Shown here piece by piece: positions 49,993 to 58,727 of a stretch of 64,000 nucleotides of DNA. Every line of letters begins with the position of its first letter. Within the stretch, counting starts at the first letter, position 1. A program made the translations under genes and the position numbers. Origin of the DNA: Actinoallomurus liliacearum (lineage in GTDB: Bacteria; Actinomycetota; Actinomycetes; Streptosporangiales; Streptosporangiaceae); assembly GCF_039542035.1 (NCBI RefSeq), contig NZ_BAABHJ010000011.1, positions 62,001-126,000 on the forward strand, given 5' to 3'. Below the pieces are notes generated by a model. That model was not told where the DNA came from. It saw nothing but the letters and a program-made list of their open reading frames with translations, and ran no database searches.

Positions 49993-52914
49993 TCACTGGT
50001 TGAAGAGCTGGCCGTAGGTCGCCATCGCCGTCGCGATGTCCGCCTGCGCCCAGAACCGGTGGTAGTTGAAGACCGGCGCCGCTCCGCCGTTCAGGTACGA
50101 CTGGACCTTCGACCAGGAGGGGTCCTGCTTGTACCAGGAGCGGAGCGACAGGAACGTCGCGTTGCTGTCGATCTTGTCGCCGTTCGGCATCGTGCCGGTC
50201 CAGCCGGAGGGCACGTACACGCCGTCGTGGTTGGTGTTGGAGGTGCTGTACGCCTGCGTGAACCGGTTGTAGTCCGTACGGGTCTCCGGCACCGAGATGC
50301 CGATCCCGTCCTGGTCATTGGCCCACATGTCGTCGAGCAGCGTCTGCGCGGTCGACTTGGCCGTGGTGCTGCCGGACTTGGCCGCGTAGTAGGCCAGGGT
50401 CTTGGCGTACGCCCCGGCCACGCCGACGTCATTGGTGTAGTCGGCGATCGTGACGTGCAGGTTGGCGTTGGAGCCGGGGCTGGAGGGGTTCCAGGTGTCG
50501 GGCTGGCCGCTCCAGTGCAGGGTCGAGGGGATCTGGTAGGTCCCGTCGGGATTCAGCTGGGTGTTGGCCGTGGCCCAGGCCACCCACTTGTCCAGCACGG
50601 TCTTGGCGGTGGTGTCACCGGTGACGTAGTAGTACTCGGCGACCCGCTCCATCGACCACGCCTGGAAGCCGAACCACTGGTTGCTCGGCGGGTCGTGGTA
50701 CACCGGCTCCCAGTCGTAGGCCATGCCGTAGAAGGTCGAGTCGCCGGACGGCGGCGTGCCGTACGCGCCGCCCCAGCTGTTGGTCGCGCCACCGGCGATG
50801 GCGCCTTCGGAGGACTGCAGCCAGCGGTAGAACTCGAGCTGCCGCTGCAGACTCTTCTTCCAGTCGTCGACGCCGGTCGCGGACTTCGGCGCCATGGCCG
50901 AGTCGTTGGTCAGGGCGTACGCCGCCATCGGGTTCTGGTAGCCGGAGTGCGAGGCGCTGTCGCCGATCCGCCAGGCCCAGCCGGCGCTGGAGTCGGTCGC
51001 GCCGCCCCAGGCGTAGTACCAGGACAGCAGGTAGTGCTCGCTGTCCTTGCCGGTTCCGGCCGGGCAGCTCGGGCTGGTGCAGTTGCCGATCTTCTTGAAG
51101 TACTTGTCGAAGAAGGAGTACCGCAGGTAGTCGCCCATCTTGCCCGCCTTGGCGACCGTGGCGGACACGTCCGAGCCCTTGCCCTGCTGCTTGGCCCAGG
51201 TGTCGGCCCAGTACGCCGCCTGGATGGCGCGCGCGTCGGCGTCCGGGGCGTCGGTGTACTTCCACTGCTTGGCGTAGCTGGAGTCCTTGATGAACAGGTC
51301 CAGGTAGCCGTTCTTGCCGCCGTAGGTGAACTTGTCGCAGGTCGGCTGCGGGATGGTCTCCCAGACCGACTCCTGCGGGCCGCGCTGGTAGGTGTTGATG
51401 AAGGACGGCGCGTTGGTGCTCGGGCCCGCCTCGCAGCCGCCGCCGGGGGTGTCGCCGTAGCCGTAGACGTTGTCGACGTCCTGCAGCCAGTGCATGCCGT
51501 AGACGTCGTCGGTGCCGTAGGCCGACTTCAGCTCGGCCGCGATCGGGTCCTGGCCGGAGGTGACGCTCGAGTCGATCTGCGAGGGGTACTGGTCGGGCAG
51601 GTCGTGCTCGGCCGCGTACGTCGCGGGCTTGCTCGCGTTGTAGAAGCTGTTGGTCGGCTGGTCCGCGTGGGACGGGATCATGTACTTCTCCATGATCGCC
51701 CAGGCGTTGTTGAACTTGCTCCAGTCGCCGGTGACCTTCCCGTACACCGCCTGCATCCAGATCAGGTAGCTGTACGCCTCGGAGGTGGTCTCGTGGCCCT
51801 GGTCCGGCGCCTCGACCATCAGCGTCTCCACTGAGTGGTACGGGATGCCCTCCTTGCTGAAGTAACCGTTGGCCGGGTCGGTGATCTTGTTGTAGAGGGT
51901 GAGGAACCGGTCCTCGTACGCGCCGTTCGACTTCATCTCGGTGACGGTGACGCTCGCGGTGTCATATCCGGTCGCCTTGGCGGTGAAGGTCGCCGCGCCC
52001 GTGCCGGAGGAGTCCGCGCTGATCGTGACGTTCTGCGCGGTCGACCAGTTGGATGAGGTGAAGGTCAGCGTGCCGCCCGCGGAGACCGAGAGGCCGGTGT
52101 TCCCACTGGCCCGCGCGACCGTGACGGTCACGTTGCCGGCCGGCTGGCTCGACAGCTTCACGCCGAACGTCCCGGTCTTGCCCTGCTGGACGGTCAGCGC
52201 GGTCGGGCTCGCGACGACGGCGGGGCCGCTGGCGACGTGCACGCCGACCGGCGTGGACTCGGCGGTGGCGCCCTGGCTGTCATACGCCTTGGCGTACAGC
52301 GAGTAGTCCCCCGCCGGCACGTTCGTCCAGCTGAAGGAGTACGGCGAGGAGGTGTCGGTGCCGAGCAGCGTCGTGTCGCTGTAGAACTCGACCTTGCTGA
52401 TCGTCGCGCCGTCACTGGCGCTCGCGGTCGCGGCGAGCGGGATCGTCGCGCCCGAGCTGTACGTCGCACCGGCGGCCGGGCTGGTCAGCGCCACGGTCGG
52501 CGCCTGGTGCGCCCCGTTGCAGACCGTCCCGTTGACGGAGAAGGACGTCGGCTTGGCGTTCGTGCCGCTGTAGCTGAAGTTCGCGCCGAAGCTGGTCGTG
52601 CCGTTCGTGGCGATCGTGCCGTTGTAGCTCAGGTTGGTGACGGTGATGTCCTGGCCGGACTGCGTCCAGTTGCCGCTCCAGCCCTGGGTGAGCTTCTGGT
52701 TGCCGGTGTAGGAGTACTTCAGGGTCCAGCCGTTGATCGCCGGACCGAGGTTGGTCAGCGTGATGTTGGCGGTGAAGCCCGAGCCCCAGTCGTTGACCGA
52801 GTAGTCGACCTTGCACTGCACGTCGGCGGCGTGCGCGCCGGTGCCGGCGGCGAACATGCCGGCCAGGAGCGACAGGACGACCAGGAACGGTCGCCACCTT
52901 TGCCGTCTCTTCAT
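49993..52914 (-). CDS. Secreted CBM2-GH48 reducing-end cellobiohydrolase
   Basis: The 973-residue enzyme has a Sec signal (to about residue 29), an N-terminal CBM2 (CKVDYSVNDWGSGFTANITL to NGTVCNG), two Ig-like domains (about 137-330; ISKVEFYSDTTLLGTDTSSPYSFSW in the first) and a GH48 domain from about 335 to the end, with the catalytic Glu in PDQGHETTSEAYSYLIWM. GH48 cuts crystalline cellulose processively from reducing ends. AGGAGGA precedes ATG 52914. It is placed between celR and GH6. Confidence 0.95.
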   Translation of the reverse strand: MKRRQRWRPFLVVLSLLAGMFAAGTGAHAADVQCKVDYSVNDWGSGFTANITLTNLGPAINGWTLKYSYTGNQKLTQGWSGNWTQSGQDITVTNLSYNGTIATNGTTSFGANFSYSGTNAKPTSFSVNGTVCNGAHQAPTVALTSPAAGATYSSGATIPLAATASASDGATISKVEFYSDTTLLGTDTSSPYSFSWTNVPAGDYSLYAKAYDSQGATAESTPVGVHVASGPAVVASPTALTVQQGKTGTFGVKLSSQPAGNVTVTVARASGNTGLSVSAGGTLTFTSSNWSTAQNVTISADSSGTGAATFTAKATGYDTASVTVTEMKSNGAYEDRFLTLYNKITDPANGYFSKEGIPYHSVETLMVEAPDQGHETTSEAYSYLIWMQAVYGKVTGDWSKFNNAWAIMEKYMIPSHADQPTNSFYNASKPATYAAEHDLPDQYPSQIDSSVTSGQDPIAAELKSAYGTDDVYGMHWLQDVDNVYGYGDTPGGGCEAGPSTNAPSFINTYQRGPQESVWETIPQPTCDKFTYGGKNGYLDLFIKDSSYAKQWKYTDAPDADARAIQAAYWADTWAKQQGKGSDVSATVAKAGKMGDYLRYSFFDKYFKKIGNCTSPSCPAGTGKDSEHYLLSWYYAWGGATDSSAGWAWRIGDSASHSGYQNPMAAYALTNDSAMAPKSATGVDDWKKSLQRQLEFYRWLQSSEGAIAGGATNSWGGAYGTPPSGDSTFYGMAYDWEPVYHDPPSNQWFGFQAWSMERVAEYYYVTGDTTAKTVLDKWVAWATANTQLNPDGTYQIPSTLHWSGQPDTWNPSSPGSNANLHVTIADYTNDVGVAGAYAKTLAYYAAKSGSTTAKSTAQTLLDDMWANDQDGIGISVPETRTDYNRFTQAYSTSNTNHDGVYVPSGWTGTMPNGDKIDSNATFLSLRSWYKQDPSWSKVQSYLNGGAAPVFNYHRFWAQADIATAMATYGQLFNQ

Positions 52915-52994
52915 GGGCGGATTCCTCCTGACGGGGAGCACCACCGGCCCGCCGGGGCCGGCTGCTGAGGGGGTCGGCCTGCGCGGCCGGAGAA

Positions 52995-54044
52995 TCACGC
53001 GGAGTCGCGGATGATGAGCTTCGTGTTCAGCACGACGCCCTGGCCGGAGGACGCCTCCCCGGCGATGCGGCCGAGCAGCTCGCGGGCCATGCGGACGCCC
53101 ATGTCCTCGATGGGCCTGCGTACGGTCGTCAGCCGGGGGCGGACCCGGCCGGCGATCGGGGAGTCGTCGAAGCCGACGACGGCGACGTCGTCGGGGACCC
53201 GGCGCCCGGTGCGGCTCAGCGCGCGCAGCGCCCCGACGGCCATCTGGTCGGAGGCGCACAGCACGGCGTCTATGTCGGGCCTGCGATCCAGCAGGCGGTT
53301 CATCGCGTGCTCGCCCGACGCCTGGTGCAGGTCACCGTAGGTGATCAACCCGGAGGTCGGCAGGCCGGCGTCGCCGACGGCGGCGCGGTAGCCGGCCAGC
53401 CGGTCGACGCCCACGGCCCGGTCGGGCGGCCCGGCGATCGTCCCGATCGTCTGGCGTCCGCACTTGAGCAGGTAGTCCACGGCCGTACGGGCGCCGCCGC
53501 GGTTGTCGGCGTCGACGTACGGCAGCGGGGTCGTCCACAGCGGCCGCTCGGCCAGCAGGACGGGAACGCCCGTCTGCCGGAGTGCCATCGCGGGGGCGCC
53601 GTGCGCGCTGATCAGCAGCACGCCGTCGGCGCGGCCACCGCGCAGGTACTCCGCGACCGTGCCCCAGCGGCCGGCGCGGCCGACGATCAGGACCACGAGC
53701 TCACGGTCGTCGCCCAGCTCACGCCGGACGCCGGAGAACAGACGGGCGAAGAAATGATCGGTGAAGACGCGTGCGTCGTCCTCGCAGACCACCGCGGCGA
53801 TCGATCCGCTGCGACGGTCCGCGGGGGCGGCGCGGTGTCGCACGTAGCCGAGGCGTTGCACGGCCTCTTCGACGCGGGAACGGGCACGCGGGCTGACCCG
53901 CGCGGTCCCGTTGATCACGCGTGACGCGGTGGCGGGTGAGACTCCGGCGAGAGCGGCGACGTGCGCGAGAGTGGGGGTCTCGACGTGCGCGAGCGTCGGC
54001 GTCTCCATGGTGCAGGAGGGTGCGGAGAGTTCCCTTCCGTTCAC
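52995..54044 (-). CDS. celR: LacI-family cellulose-utilisation regulator (CelR/CebR-type)
   Basis: The 349-residue LacI protein has its helix-turn-helix after a directly repeated octapeptide: ETPTLAHVETPTLAHVAALAG, then VSPATASRVINGTARVSPRA. The effector domain follows (IAAVVCEDDARVFTDHFFARL, DDVAVVGFDDSPIAGRVRPRL). The start GTG 54044 has AGGGAG eight bases upstream; ATG 54008 is an alternative. An exact TGGGAGCGCTCCCA operator, the CelR/CebR consensus that responds to cellobiose, lies just upstream, and the two downstream genes are cellulases, so the function is well supported. Confidence 0.92.
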   Translation of the reverse strand: MNGRELSAPSCTMETPTLAHVETPTLAHVAALAGVSPATASRVINGTARVSPRARSRVEEAVQRLGYVRHRAAPADRRSGSIAAVVCEDDARVFTDHFFARLFSGVRRELGDDRELVVLIVGRAGRWGTVAEYLRGGRADGVLLISAHGAPAMALRQTGVPVLLAERPLWTTPLPYVDADNRGGARTAVDYLLKCGRQTIGTIAGPPDRAVGVDRLAGYRAAVGDAGLPTSGLITYGDLHQASGEHAMNRLLDRRPDIDAVLCASDQMAVGALRALSRTGRRVPDDVAVVGFDDSPIAGRVRPRLTTVRRPIEDMGVRMARELLGRIAGEASSGQGVVLNTKLIIRDSA

Positions 54045-54088
54045 GGAAATGACTCCCTTCGGGCGCTGTGGCTCGAGTGGCGGGGGTG

Positions 54089-54131
54089 TGGGAGCGCTCC
54101 CACAATCCAAGGCGCGCGAAAGGGTTGTCAA
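54089..54131 (-). promoter_or_regulatory. celR promoter with exact CelR/CebR box
   Basis: The palindrome GTGGGAGCGCTCCCAC (54088-54103) contains the consensus TGGGAGCGCTCCCA at 54089-54102. A -35 TTGACA lies at 54126-54131 on the minus strand, with TGGATT 16 bp downstream as the likely -10. The operator covers the start site and implies autoregulation of the cellulase operon. Confidence 0.85.
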
Positions 54132-54231
54132 GAGGAATGTATCGAGCGTGTAAACGGGGAGTTTCACCGCGATGATCGCCACGGGTTCGTCCCCGCTCGC
54201 GAGCAGGTCGCTTACCCGCCCCGCCGCCGGG

Positions 54232-54250
54232 CGGCCCCCACGAGGGGCCG
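54232..54250 (-). terminator. Hairpin downstream of the CPBP gene
   Basis: CGGCCCC and GGGGCCG form a 7-bp stem with a 5-nt loop, about 35 nt after the stop codon of the CPBP protease gene. No U tract. Confidence 0.45.
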
Positions 54251-54285
54251 TGAAAATCGATGAAAGAGGAAGAAAGGGCCGGCGC

Positions 54286-55062
54286 TCAGGGCAGCCAGGC
54301 CACGTGCCCGTGCAGGAGCGTGTACCCCACGAACGTCACGGCGTCGATCAGCGTGTGCGCCACGATCAGCGGCGTCGCCCGACCCCACCGCTGGTACAGC
54401 CGGCCGAAGATCAGGCCCATGATCACGTTGCCGGCGAACCCGCCGAACCCCTGGTAGAGGTGGTACGACCCGCGCAGCACCGCGCTGAGCGCCAGGGCGC
54501 GCCCCGGCGACCACTCCAGCTGGGAGAGCCGGCGCAGCAGGTAGCCCGCGACGATGACCTCTTCGAGGACGCCGTTCTGCGCGGCGGACAGCAGCAGCAC
54601 CGGAATGCGCCACCAGACGTCCGGCAGCCGGGCCGGCACGACGGCGAGGTTGGCCCCGGAGTAGTACGCGGCGAGATAGAACCCCAGCCCGGCCCCGCCG
54701 ATGACGGCGGCCAGCACCGCGCCGCGCAGGGTGTCCCGCAGCGGCTCCCGCCGGTCCACGCCGATCGTCGCCAGGGACTCGCCCGAGCGGGCCAGCAGGT
54801 AGGCCACGAGCGCCACCGGCGCCAGCGCGTTCGCGATGGCGAACATCTGGAACAGCAGGTCGATCCAGGGCCGTCCCGGCGCGTACGAGCCGACGATCAG
54901 CGCCTTCTGGTGCGACAGTGCCTTCGGCGCGGTGAGCGAGGCGATGAGCTGCAGCAGCGCCTGGACCCCGCTGGCGCCCAGCGAGACCGCGAAGACGACC
55001 CAGATCTCCGCGGTGAGCAGTCGCCGGCTCGCCGGCGCGGCGCGTACGTCCGCCACGGTCAC
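54286..55062 (-). CDS. CPBP-family intramembrane metalloprotease-like protein
   Basis: The 258-residue membrane protein has eight predicted spans and the CPBP (Abi/CAAX protease-like) motifs: NGVLEEVIVAGYLLRRL (EE motif), RGSYHLYQGFGGFAGN and VAHTLIDAVTFVG. It begins at GTG 55062, sharing a 4-bp overlap with the stop of the enoyl-CoA hydratase gene, so the two are co-translated. Substrate unknown; members act in protein maturation or bacteriocin self-immunity. Confidence 0.9.
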   Translation of the reverse strand: MTVADVRAAPASRRLLTAEIWVVFAVSLGASGVQALLQLIASLTAPKALSHQKALIVGSYAPGRPWIDLLFQMFAIANALAPVALVAYLLARSGESLATIGVDRREPLRDTLRGAVLAAVIGGAGLGFYLAAYYSGANLAVVPARLPDVWWRIPVLLLSAAQNGVLEEVIVAGYLLRRLSQLEWSPGRALALSAVLRGSYHLYQGFGGFAGNVIMGLIFGRLYQRWGRATPLIVAHTLIDAVTFVGYTLLHGHVAWLP

Positions 55063-55811
55063 GGAATCCACCGCGGATCGCGCTTCTCCAGGAAGGCCGC
55101 GATCCCCTCCTGGGCCTCCTCCGACGCGAACCGCTCGGCGGACAGCTCGGCCATCCGAGCGAAGTCCTCCGCCACCGACGCGCCCGGGACCATGCGCGGC
55201 AGCCGCTTGGCGACGGCGAGGGCCTCCGGCGCGCCCCGCAGCAGCATCCCGGTGTAGTGGGCGACGGCCGCGTCCAGCTCCTCCGGGCGCACGGCGCGGT
55301 TCAGCAGCCCGATCTCCTGCGCGCGCCGGGCGTCGAAGACCTCCCCGGTCAGGAAGTACTCGGCGGTGGCGCGCGGCTCCATGCGGCGCAGGCAGGTCAC
55401 CGCGATCATCGCCGGCACCACGCCGAGCCGCACCTCGCTGAACGCGAACGTCGCGGTGTCCGGCCCCACCGCGATGTCGCAGGCGGTGACGAGGCCGAGC
55501 CCGCCGGCCCGCGCGGGTCCGTTGAGCCGCGCGACGACGGGCTTGGGGCTCTCCCAGATCAGCGTCAGCAGGCCCGGGACGTCCGGCGGCGCCCCGCCCG
55601 CCCGCTGCTCCTTCAGGTCCGCGCCCGCGCAGAACACCGGGCCGGTGCCCGTCAGGACGACGACGCGCACGGAGTCGTCCGCGGTCACCGCGGTGAGCGT
55701 CTCGCGCAACTCGGCGACGAGCCGGCTCGACAGTGCGTTGCGGTTCCGCGGCGAGTCCAGGGTGACGGTCGCGACGCCGCCCTCGGCGGTGAGACGGACG
55801 AGCGGTTCCAT
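55059..55811 (-). CDS. Enoyl-CoA hydratase/isomerase family protein
   Basis: The 250-residue crotonase-fold protein has the oxyanion segment VFCAGADLKEQRAGG and the second loop GPARAGGLGLVTACDIAV, with the acidic EVRLGVVPAMIAV where one catalytic Glu is expected. In a hydratase the second conserved Glu would follow the first loop. The start ATG 55811 has GGGGAGG just upstream. It overlaps the CPBP gene by 4 bp. Confidence 0.9.
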   Translation of the reverse strand: MEPLVRLTAEGGVATVTLDSPRNRNALSSRLVAELRETLTAVTADDSVRVVVLTGTGPVFCAGADLKEQRAGGAPPDVPGLLTLIWESPKPVVARLNGPARAGGLGLVTACDIAVGPDTATFAFSEVRLGVVPAMIAVTCLRRMEPRATAEYFLTGEVFDARRAQEIGLLNRAVRPEELDAAVAHYTGMLLRGAPEALAVAKRLPRMVPGASVAEDFARMAELSAERFASEEAQEGIAAFLEKRDPRWIP

Positions 55812-55987
55812 GGCCCTCCCCGGACGCATCCGGGAGGCGTCCCCTGCCGGTGGCCGGGCCACGGCCCGAGGAGGATCCGTCCCGGCCCATACAGTGACGG
55901 TTTCAGGCGCCGCACGCGTCCGCGTGATCGGCGCGGTCACATCTTACGCAGCCGCCGTCCGCCGGCACCGGGGCCCACCGCCCGCGA

Positions 55988-56482
55988 TCAGGCGGCGATC
56001 GCGGCGAGGGTCCGGTGCTTCGGATCCTCGATCTCGGTGTCCGCGCCGTGGAACACCTCCACCTGGACGGCGTGCCCCAAGGAGAACGCCCGCCCCTCCG
56101 CCGGGAAGCCGGGCGCGTCGTGCACCGGGACGCCGGGCGCGGTCTCCAGGACGGTGCCGATGCCGACCAGCAGGAGCCGGCGGACCTCCGTCCGCGCCAG
56201 ACCGTCCAGCAGGGCGTGCGCCGCGCTCGCGTAGAAGTCCTCCGATGACACGTCCAGCCGGACGGCCGCGTTGATCGCCGCGTCGTGTCCGGCGGCGACC
56301 GCCGCGACGCTGCCGGCGTCGGTGACGTCGCCGGCGACCAGGGCCACCCGCTCACCGGCGAGGTCCGCGTGCGCGGCGGGGTCGCGGACGACGGCGGTGA
56401 CCCGGTGCCCGCGTGCGACGGCCTCGGCGACCGCGCGTCGGCCCGCCCGCCCACCGGCGCCGAAGATGACGATTCCGCTCAT
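55988..56482 (-). CDS. NAD(P)-binding oxidoreductase, apparently shortened
   Basis: The 164-residue Rossmann protein begins IVIFGAGGRAGRRAVAEAVARG and matches NAD(P)H-binding (epimerase/NmrA-like) proteins up to about residue 150. It then jumps: the sequence ADTEIEDPKHRTLAAIAA combines the ADTDLDW-type site that normally precedes about 60 more residues with the EIEDPKHR-type C-terminus of the family. This looks like an in-frame internal deletion, leaving a protein that may fold but lacks the substrate part. It is divergent from a HxlR gene. Confidence 0.75.
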   Translation of the reverse strand: MSGIVIFGAGGRAGRRAVAEAVARGHRVTAVVRDPAAHADLAGERVALVAGDVTDAGSVAAVAAGHDAAINAAVRLDVSSEDFYASAAHALLDGLARTEVRRLLLVGIGTVLETAPGVPVHDAPGFPAEGRAFSLGHAVQVEVFHGADTEIEDPKHRTLAAIAA

Positions 56483-56588
56483 GGGGATGCTCCGTTCGGC
56501 ATGGCCGGCTGCGATCTCCGGCCGCTGCCGCGGACGCTATCCGCCGCTCCCATGGTTACCGCAACGATAGTTACGTAGGCCCTCCGGG

Positions 56589-56951
56589 GTGACTCAGCCT
56601 CTCGATCCCGCCATGTTCCACGAGTGCCGGGACGGCGTCATGCCGCTCCAGATCGGCGACAAGTGGACCGCCCGGATCATCCGATGTCTGGAGGACGGCC
56701 CGCGCCGCTTCTCCGAGCTGCGGATCCCGCTGCGCGGCATCACGCCGAAGGTCCTCACCGAGTCGCTCCGGGCGATGGAGCGCGACGGCTTCGTCCGGCA
56801 CACCGCGTACGCCGAGATGCCACGGCGGGCCGAGTACGAGCTGACCGCGCTCGGGCGCACGCTCCTGGAGCCGATGGAGGCGTGCTGCGAGTGGAGCAGG
56901 CGGCACCTGCCCGCGTTCCTCGACGCCCGCGAGTCCTGGAGCGGCTCCTAA
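56589..56951 (+). CDS. HxlR-family winged-helix regulator
   Basis: The 120-residue winged-helix protein has the HxlR pattern: IGDKWTARIIRCLEDGPRRFSELRIPLRGITPKVLTESLRAMERDGFVRH. A single Cys near the N-terminus (FHECRDG) is a possible redox or ligand sensor, as in some family members. It starts at GTG 56589 and is divergent from the shortened oxidoreductase gene, its probable target. Its 3' end overlaps the convergent TetR gene by 4 bp. Confidence 0.9.
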   Translation: MTQPLDPAMFHECRDGVMPLQIGDKWTARIIRCLEDGPRRFSELRIPLRGITPKVLTESLRAMERDGFVRHTAYAEMPRRAEYELTALGRTLLEPMEACCEWSRRHLPAFLDARESWSGS

Positions 56952-57712
56952 CCCTGTGGCTGGACGGCGCGACGGCGCCGGTGGGCGCGCTGGCGGCAGG
57001 TCGGACCGCAGTAGCGGGGTGGCCGCCCGGTGGCGCGGGCAGGCAGCCGCGCGCCGCATTCCACGCAGAACCTCTCGGCGGTGGTTCCGTGACGCGGCAG
57101 GGAGGATGAGTCACGGAACGCTTCGGCTTTCGTGACCGCCCCGGGACGCAGTCCGTCCAGCAGCAGCCGCACCAGCCGTGTGCCGCGTTCCGGGTCCCGG
57201 TGCGCGGAACGCAGCGCGGCACCGCCGACGGCCAGCGCGGACAGGTCGTCGGACCGTACGTCGGCGCGTATCGCACCGGCCTCTTTCGCGTCGCGCAGCA
57301 GACGCTCCAGCGCCTTGCGGAACCGCTGCCCCGCGGCGGCCATCACGACGCGCGGCCAGCCCTGGTCGGCGGTGAGCACGTCGCAGATGTGCTGGCGGCC
57401 CGCCGACTTCTCGATCACTTCGAGCAGGAACCCGAACAGCGCGTCACCGGGCGCGGCGCGGGCGGCCCACCGGTCGGCGGCGGCCGCCAGGCCCTCGATG
57501 TGCCCGGCGAGCACCGCCTCGATGAGGATCTCCTTGCTCGGGAAGTGCCGGTAGACGGTCCCGGCGCCGACCCCGGCGCGCTGCGCGATCCGGCCGAGTG
57601 ACACTTCCAGCCCGTCCTCGGCGAACACGCGCATCGCCGTGCGCAGCACGATCTCTCGGTTGCGGCGGGCATCGGCGCGCCCGGCGGATGCCGGCGCCGG
57701 CGTTGCTGTCAT
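56948..57712 (-). CDS. TetR-family regulator with C-terminal zinc-ribbon-like tail
   Basis: The 254-residue protein has a TetR helix-turn-helix (IVLRTAMRVFAEDGLEVSLGRIAQRAGVGAGTVYRHFPSKEILIEAVLAGH) and a ligand domain. It ends with a Cys4 segment of the form CVECG-x13-YCGPTCRQRAHRRRRAV, a zinc-ribbon-like tail with a basic end. AAGGA lies about nine bases before ATG 57712. It is divergent from the NmrA gene and probably represses it. Its stop codon overlaps that of the HxlR gene. Confidence 0.88.
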   Translation of the reverse strand: MTATPAPASAGRADARRNREIVLRTAMRVFAEDGLEVSLGRIAQRAGVGAGTVYRHFPSKEILIEAVLAGHIEGLAAAADRWAARAAPGDALFGFLLEVIEKSAGRQHICDVLTADQGWPRVVMAAAGQRFRKALERLLRDAKEAGAIRADVRSDDLSALAVGGAALRSAHRDPERGTRLVRLLLDGLRPGAVTKAEAFRDSSSLPRHGTTAERFCVECGARLPARATGRPPRYCGPTCRQRAHRRRRAVQPQG

Positions 57713-57797
57713 GTCACGAAATCCTTGTCCACACGCTGAAACGGGGGGAGCATTCCGGATCGCTTCAGTATCCCGCATTATCTCCGGAAAGGGCACC

Positions 57798-58703
57798 ATG
57801 ACCACCGCGACACCGATAAATCCCGACTCCCCCGTCCTCGTCACCGGCGCCACCGGTAAGCAGGGTGGCGCCACCGCCCGGCGGTTGCTCGCCGGAGGGT
57901 GGCCGGTGCGGGCCCTGGTGCGTGACCTGACCGCACCCGCCGCCGCCGAACTGGCCGCCGCGGGTGCCCGGCTCGTGCGCGGCGACTTCGACGATCCGGC
58001 GAGCCTGCGGCCCGCGTTCGACGGCGCCGCCGCCGTGTTCGGCGTCCCGCCCGTGACCTTCGGACCGGCCGGCCCCGAGACGGATCGCGAAGTGGCCCGC
58101 GGCCGGGCGCTGATCGACGCCGCCGCCGCGGCGGGGATCGAGCAGGTCGTGTTCAGCACCGTCGCCTCGGCGTCGGGGGTCCCGGAGGGGAAGGCGCTGA
58201 TCGAGGAGTACCTCCGCGACCACATCGCGCTGCCCACCGTGCTGCGGCCGGTCCGGTTCATGACCAACTACCTCGGCGTCGGGGGGCTCGGCATCGAGGG
58301 CATCTCCGACGGCGTGCACCGGCACCTCTTCTCTCCGCACGAGCCCATGCAGGTCATCGCGCTGGAGGACATCGCCGAGTTCGCCGCGCTCGCGCTCGCG
58401 GACCCGAACCGGTTCGCCGGACGGACCCTGGAACTGGCCGGCGACGAACCGACCCCGGTCGAGGCCGCCGCCGCCATCAGCGCGGCCACCGGCGTTCCGA
58501 TCCGGTACGAGCAGCTCACCGACGGCGAGGCCGCCGCGCTCGGCCCGCACATCGCCGAGACCAAGAAGCGCTGGGAGGCCGGCCACCGCTGGCACGCCGA
58601 CATCGAGGCACTGCGCGTCATCCACCCTGGGATGCGCACCCTCACCGACTGGCTCACCGAGTCCGGCGCCGCCGCCCTCCGCGCCCGCCTCACCGGCTCC
58701 TGA
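57798..58703 (+). CDS. NmrA-like NAD(P)-binding protein
   Basis: The 301-residue atypical short-chain dehydrogenase has the N-terminal VLVTGATGKQGGATARRLL, conserved VVFSTVASASGVPEGKALIEEYLR, LRPVRFMTNYLG and DIAEFAALAL, as in NmrA/HSCARG proteins, which often bind NADP without a catalytic Tyr-Lys pair. GGAAAGG precedes ATG 57798. It is divergent from the zinc-ribbon TetR gene. Confidence 0.9.
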   Translation: MTTATPINPDSPVLVTGATGKQGGATARRLLAGGWPVRALVRDLTAPAAAELAAAGARLVRGDFDDPASLRPAFDGAAAVFGVPPVTFGPAGPETDREVARGRALIDAAAAAGIEQVVFSTVASASGVPEGKALIEEYLRDHIALPTVLRPVRFMTNYLGVGGLGIEGISDGVHRHLFSPHEPMQVIALEDIAEFAALALADPNRFAGRTLELAGDEPTPVEAAAAISAATGVPIRYEQLTDGEAAALGPHIAETKKRWEAGHRWHADIEALRVIHPGMRTLTDWLTESGAAALRARLTGS

Positions 58704-58727
58704 CCCCGAACGAGTGCCGGCGCCGCC

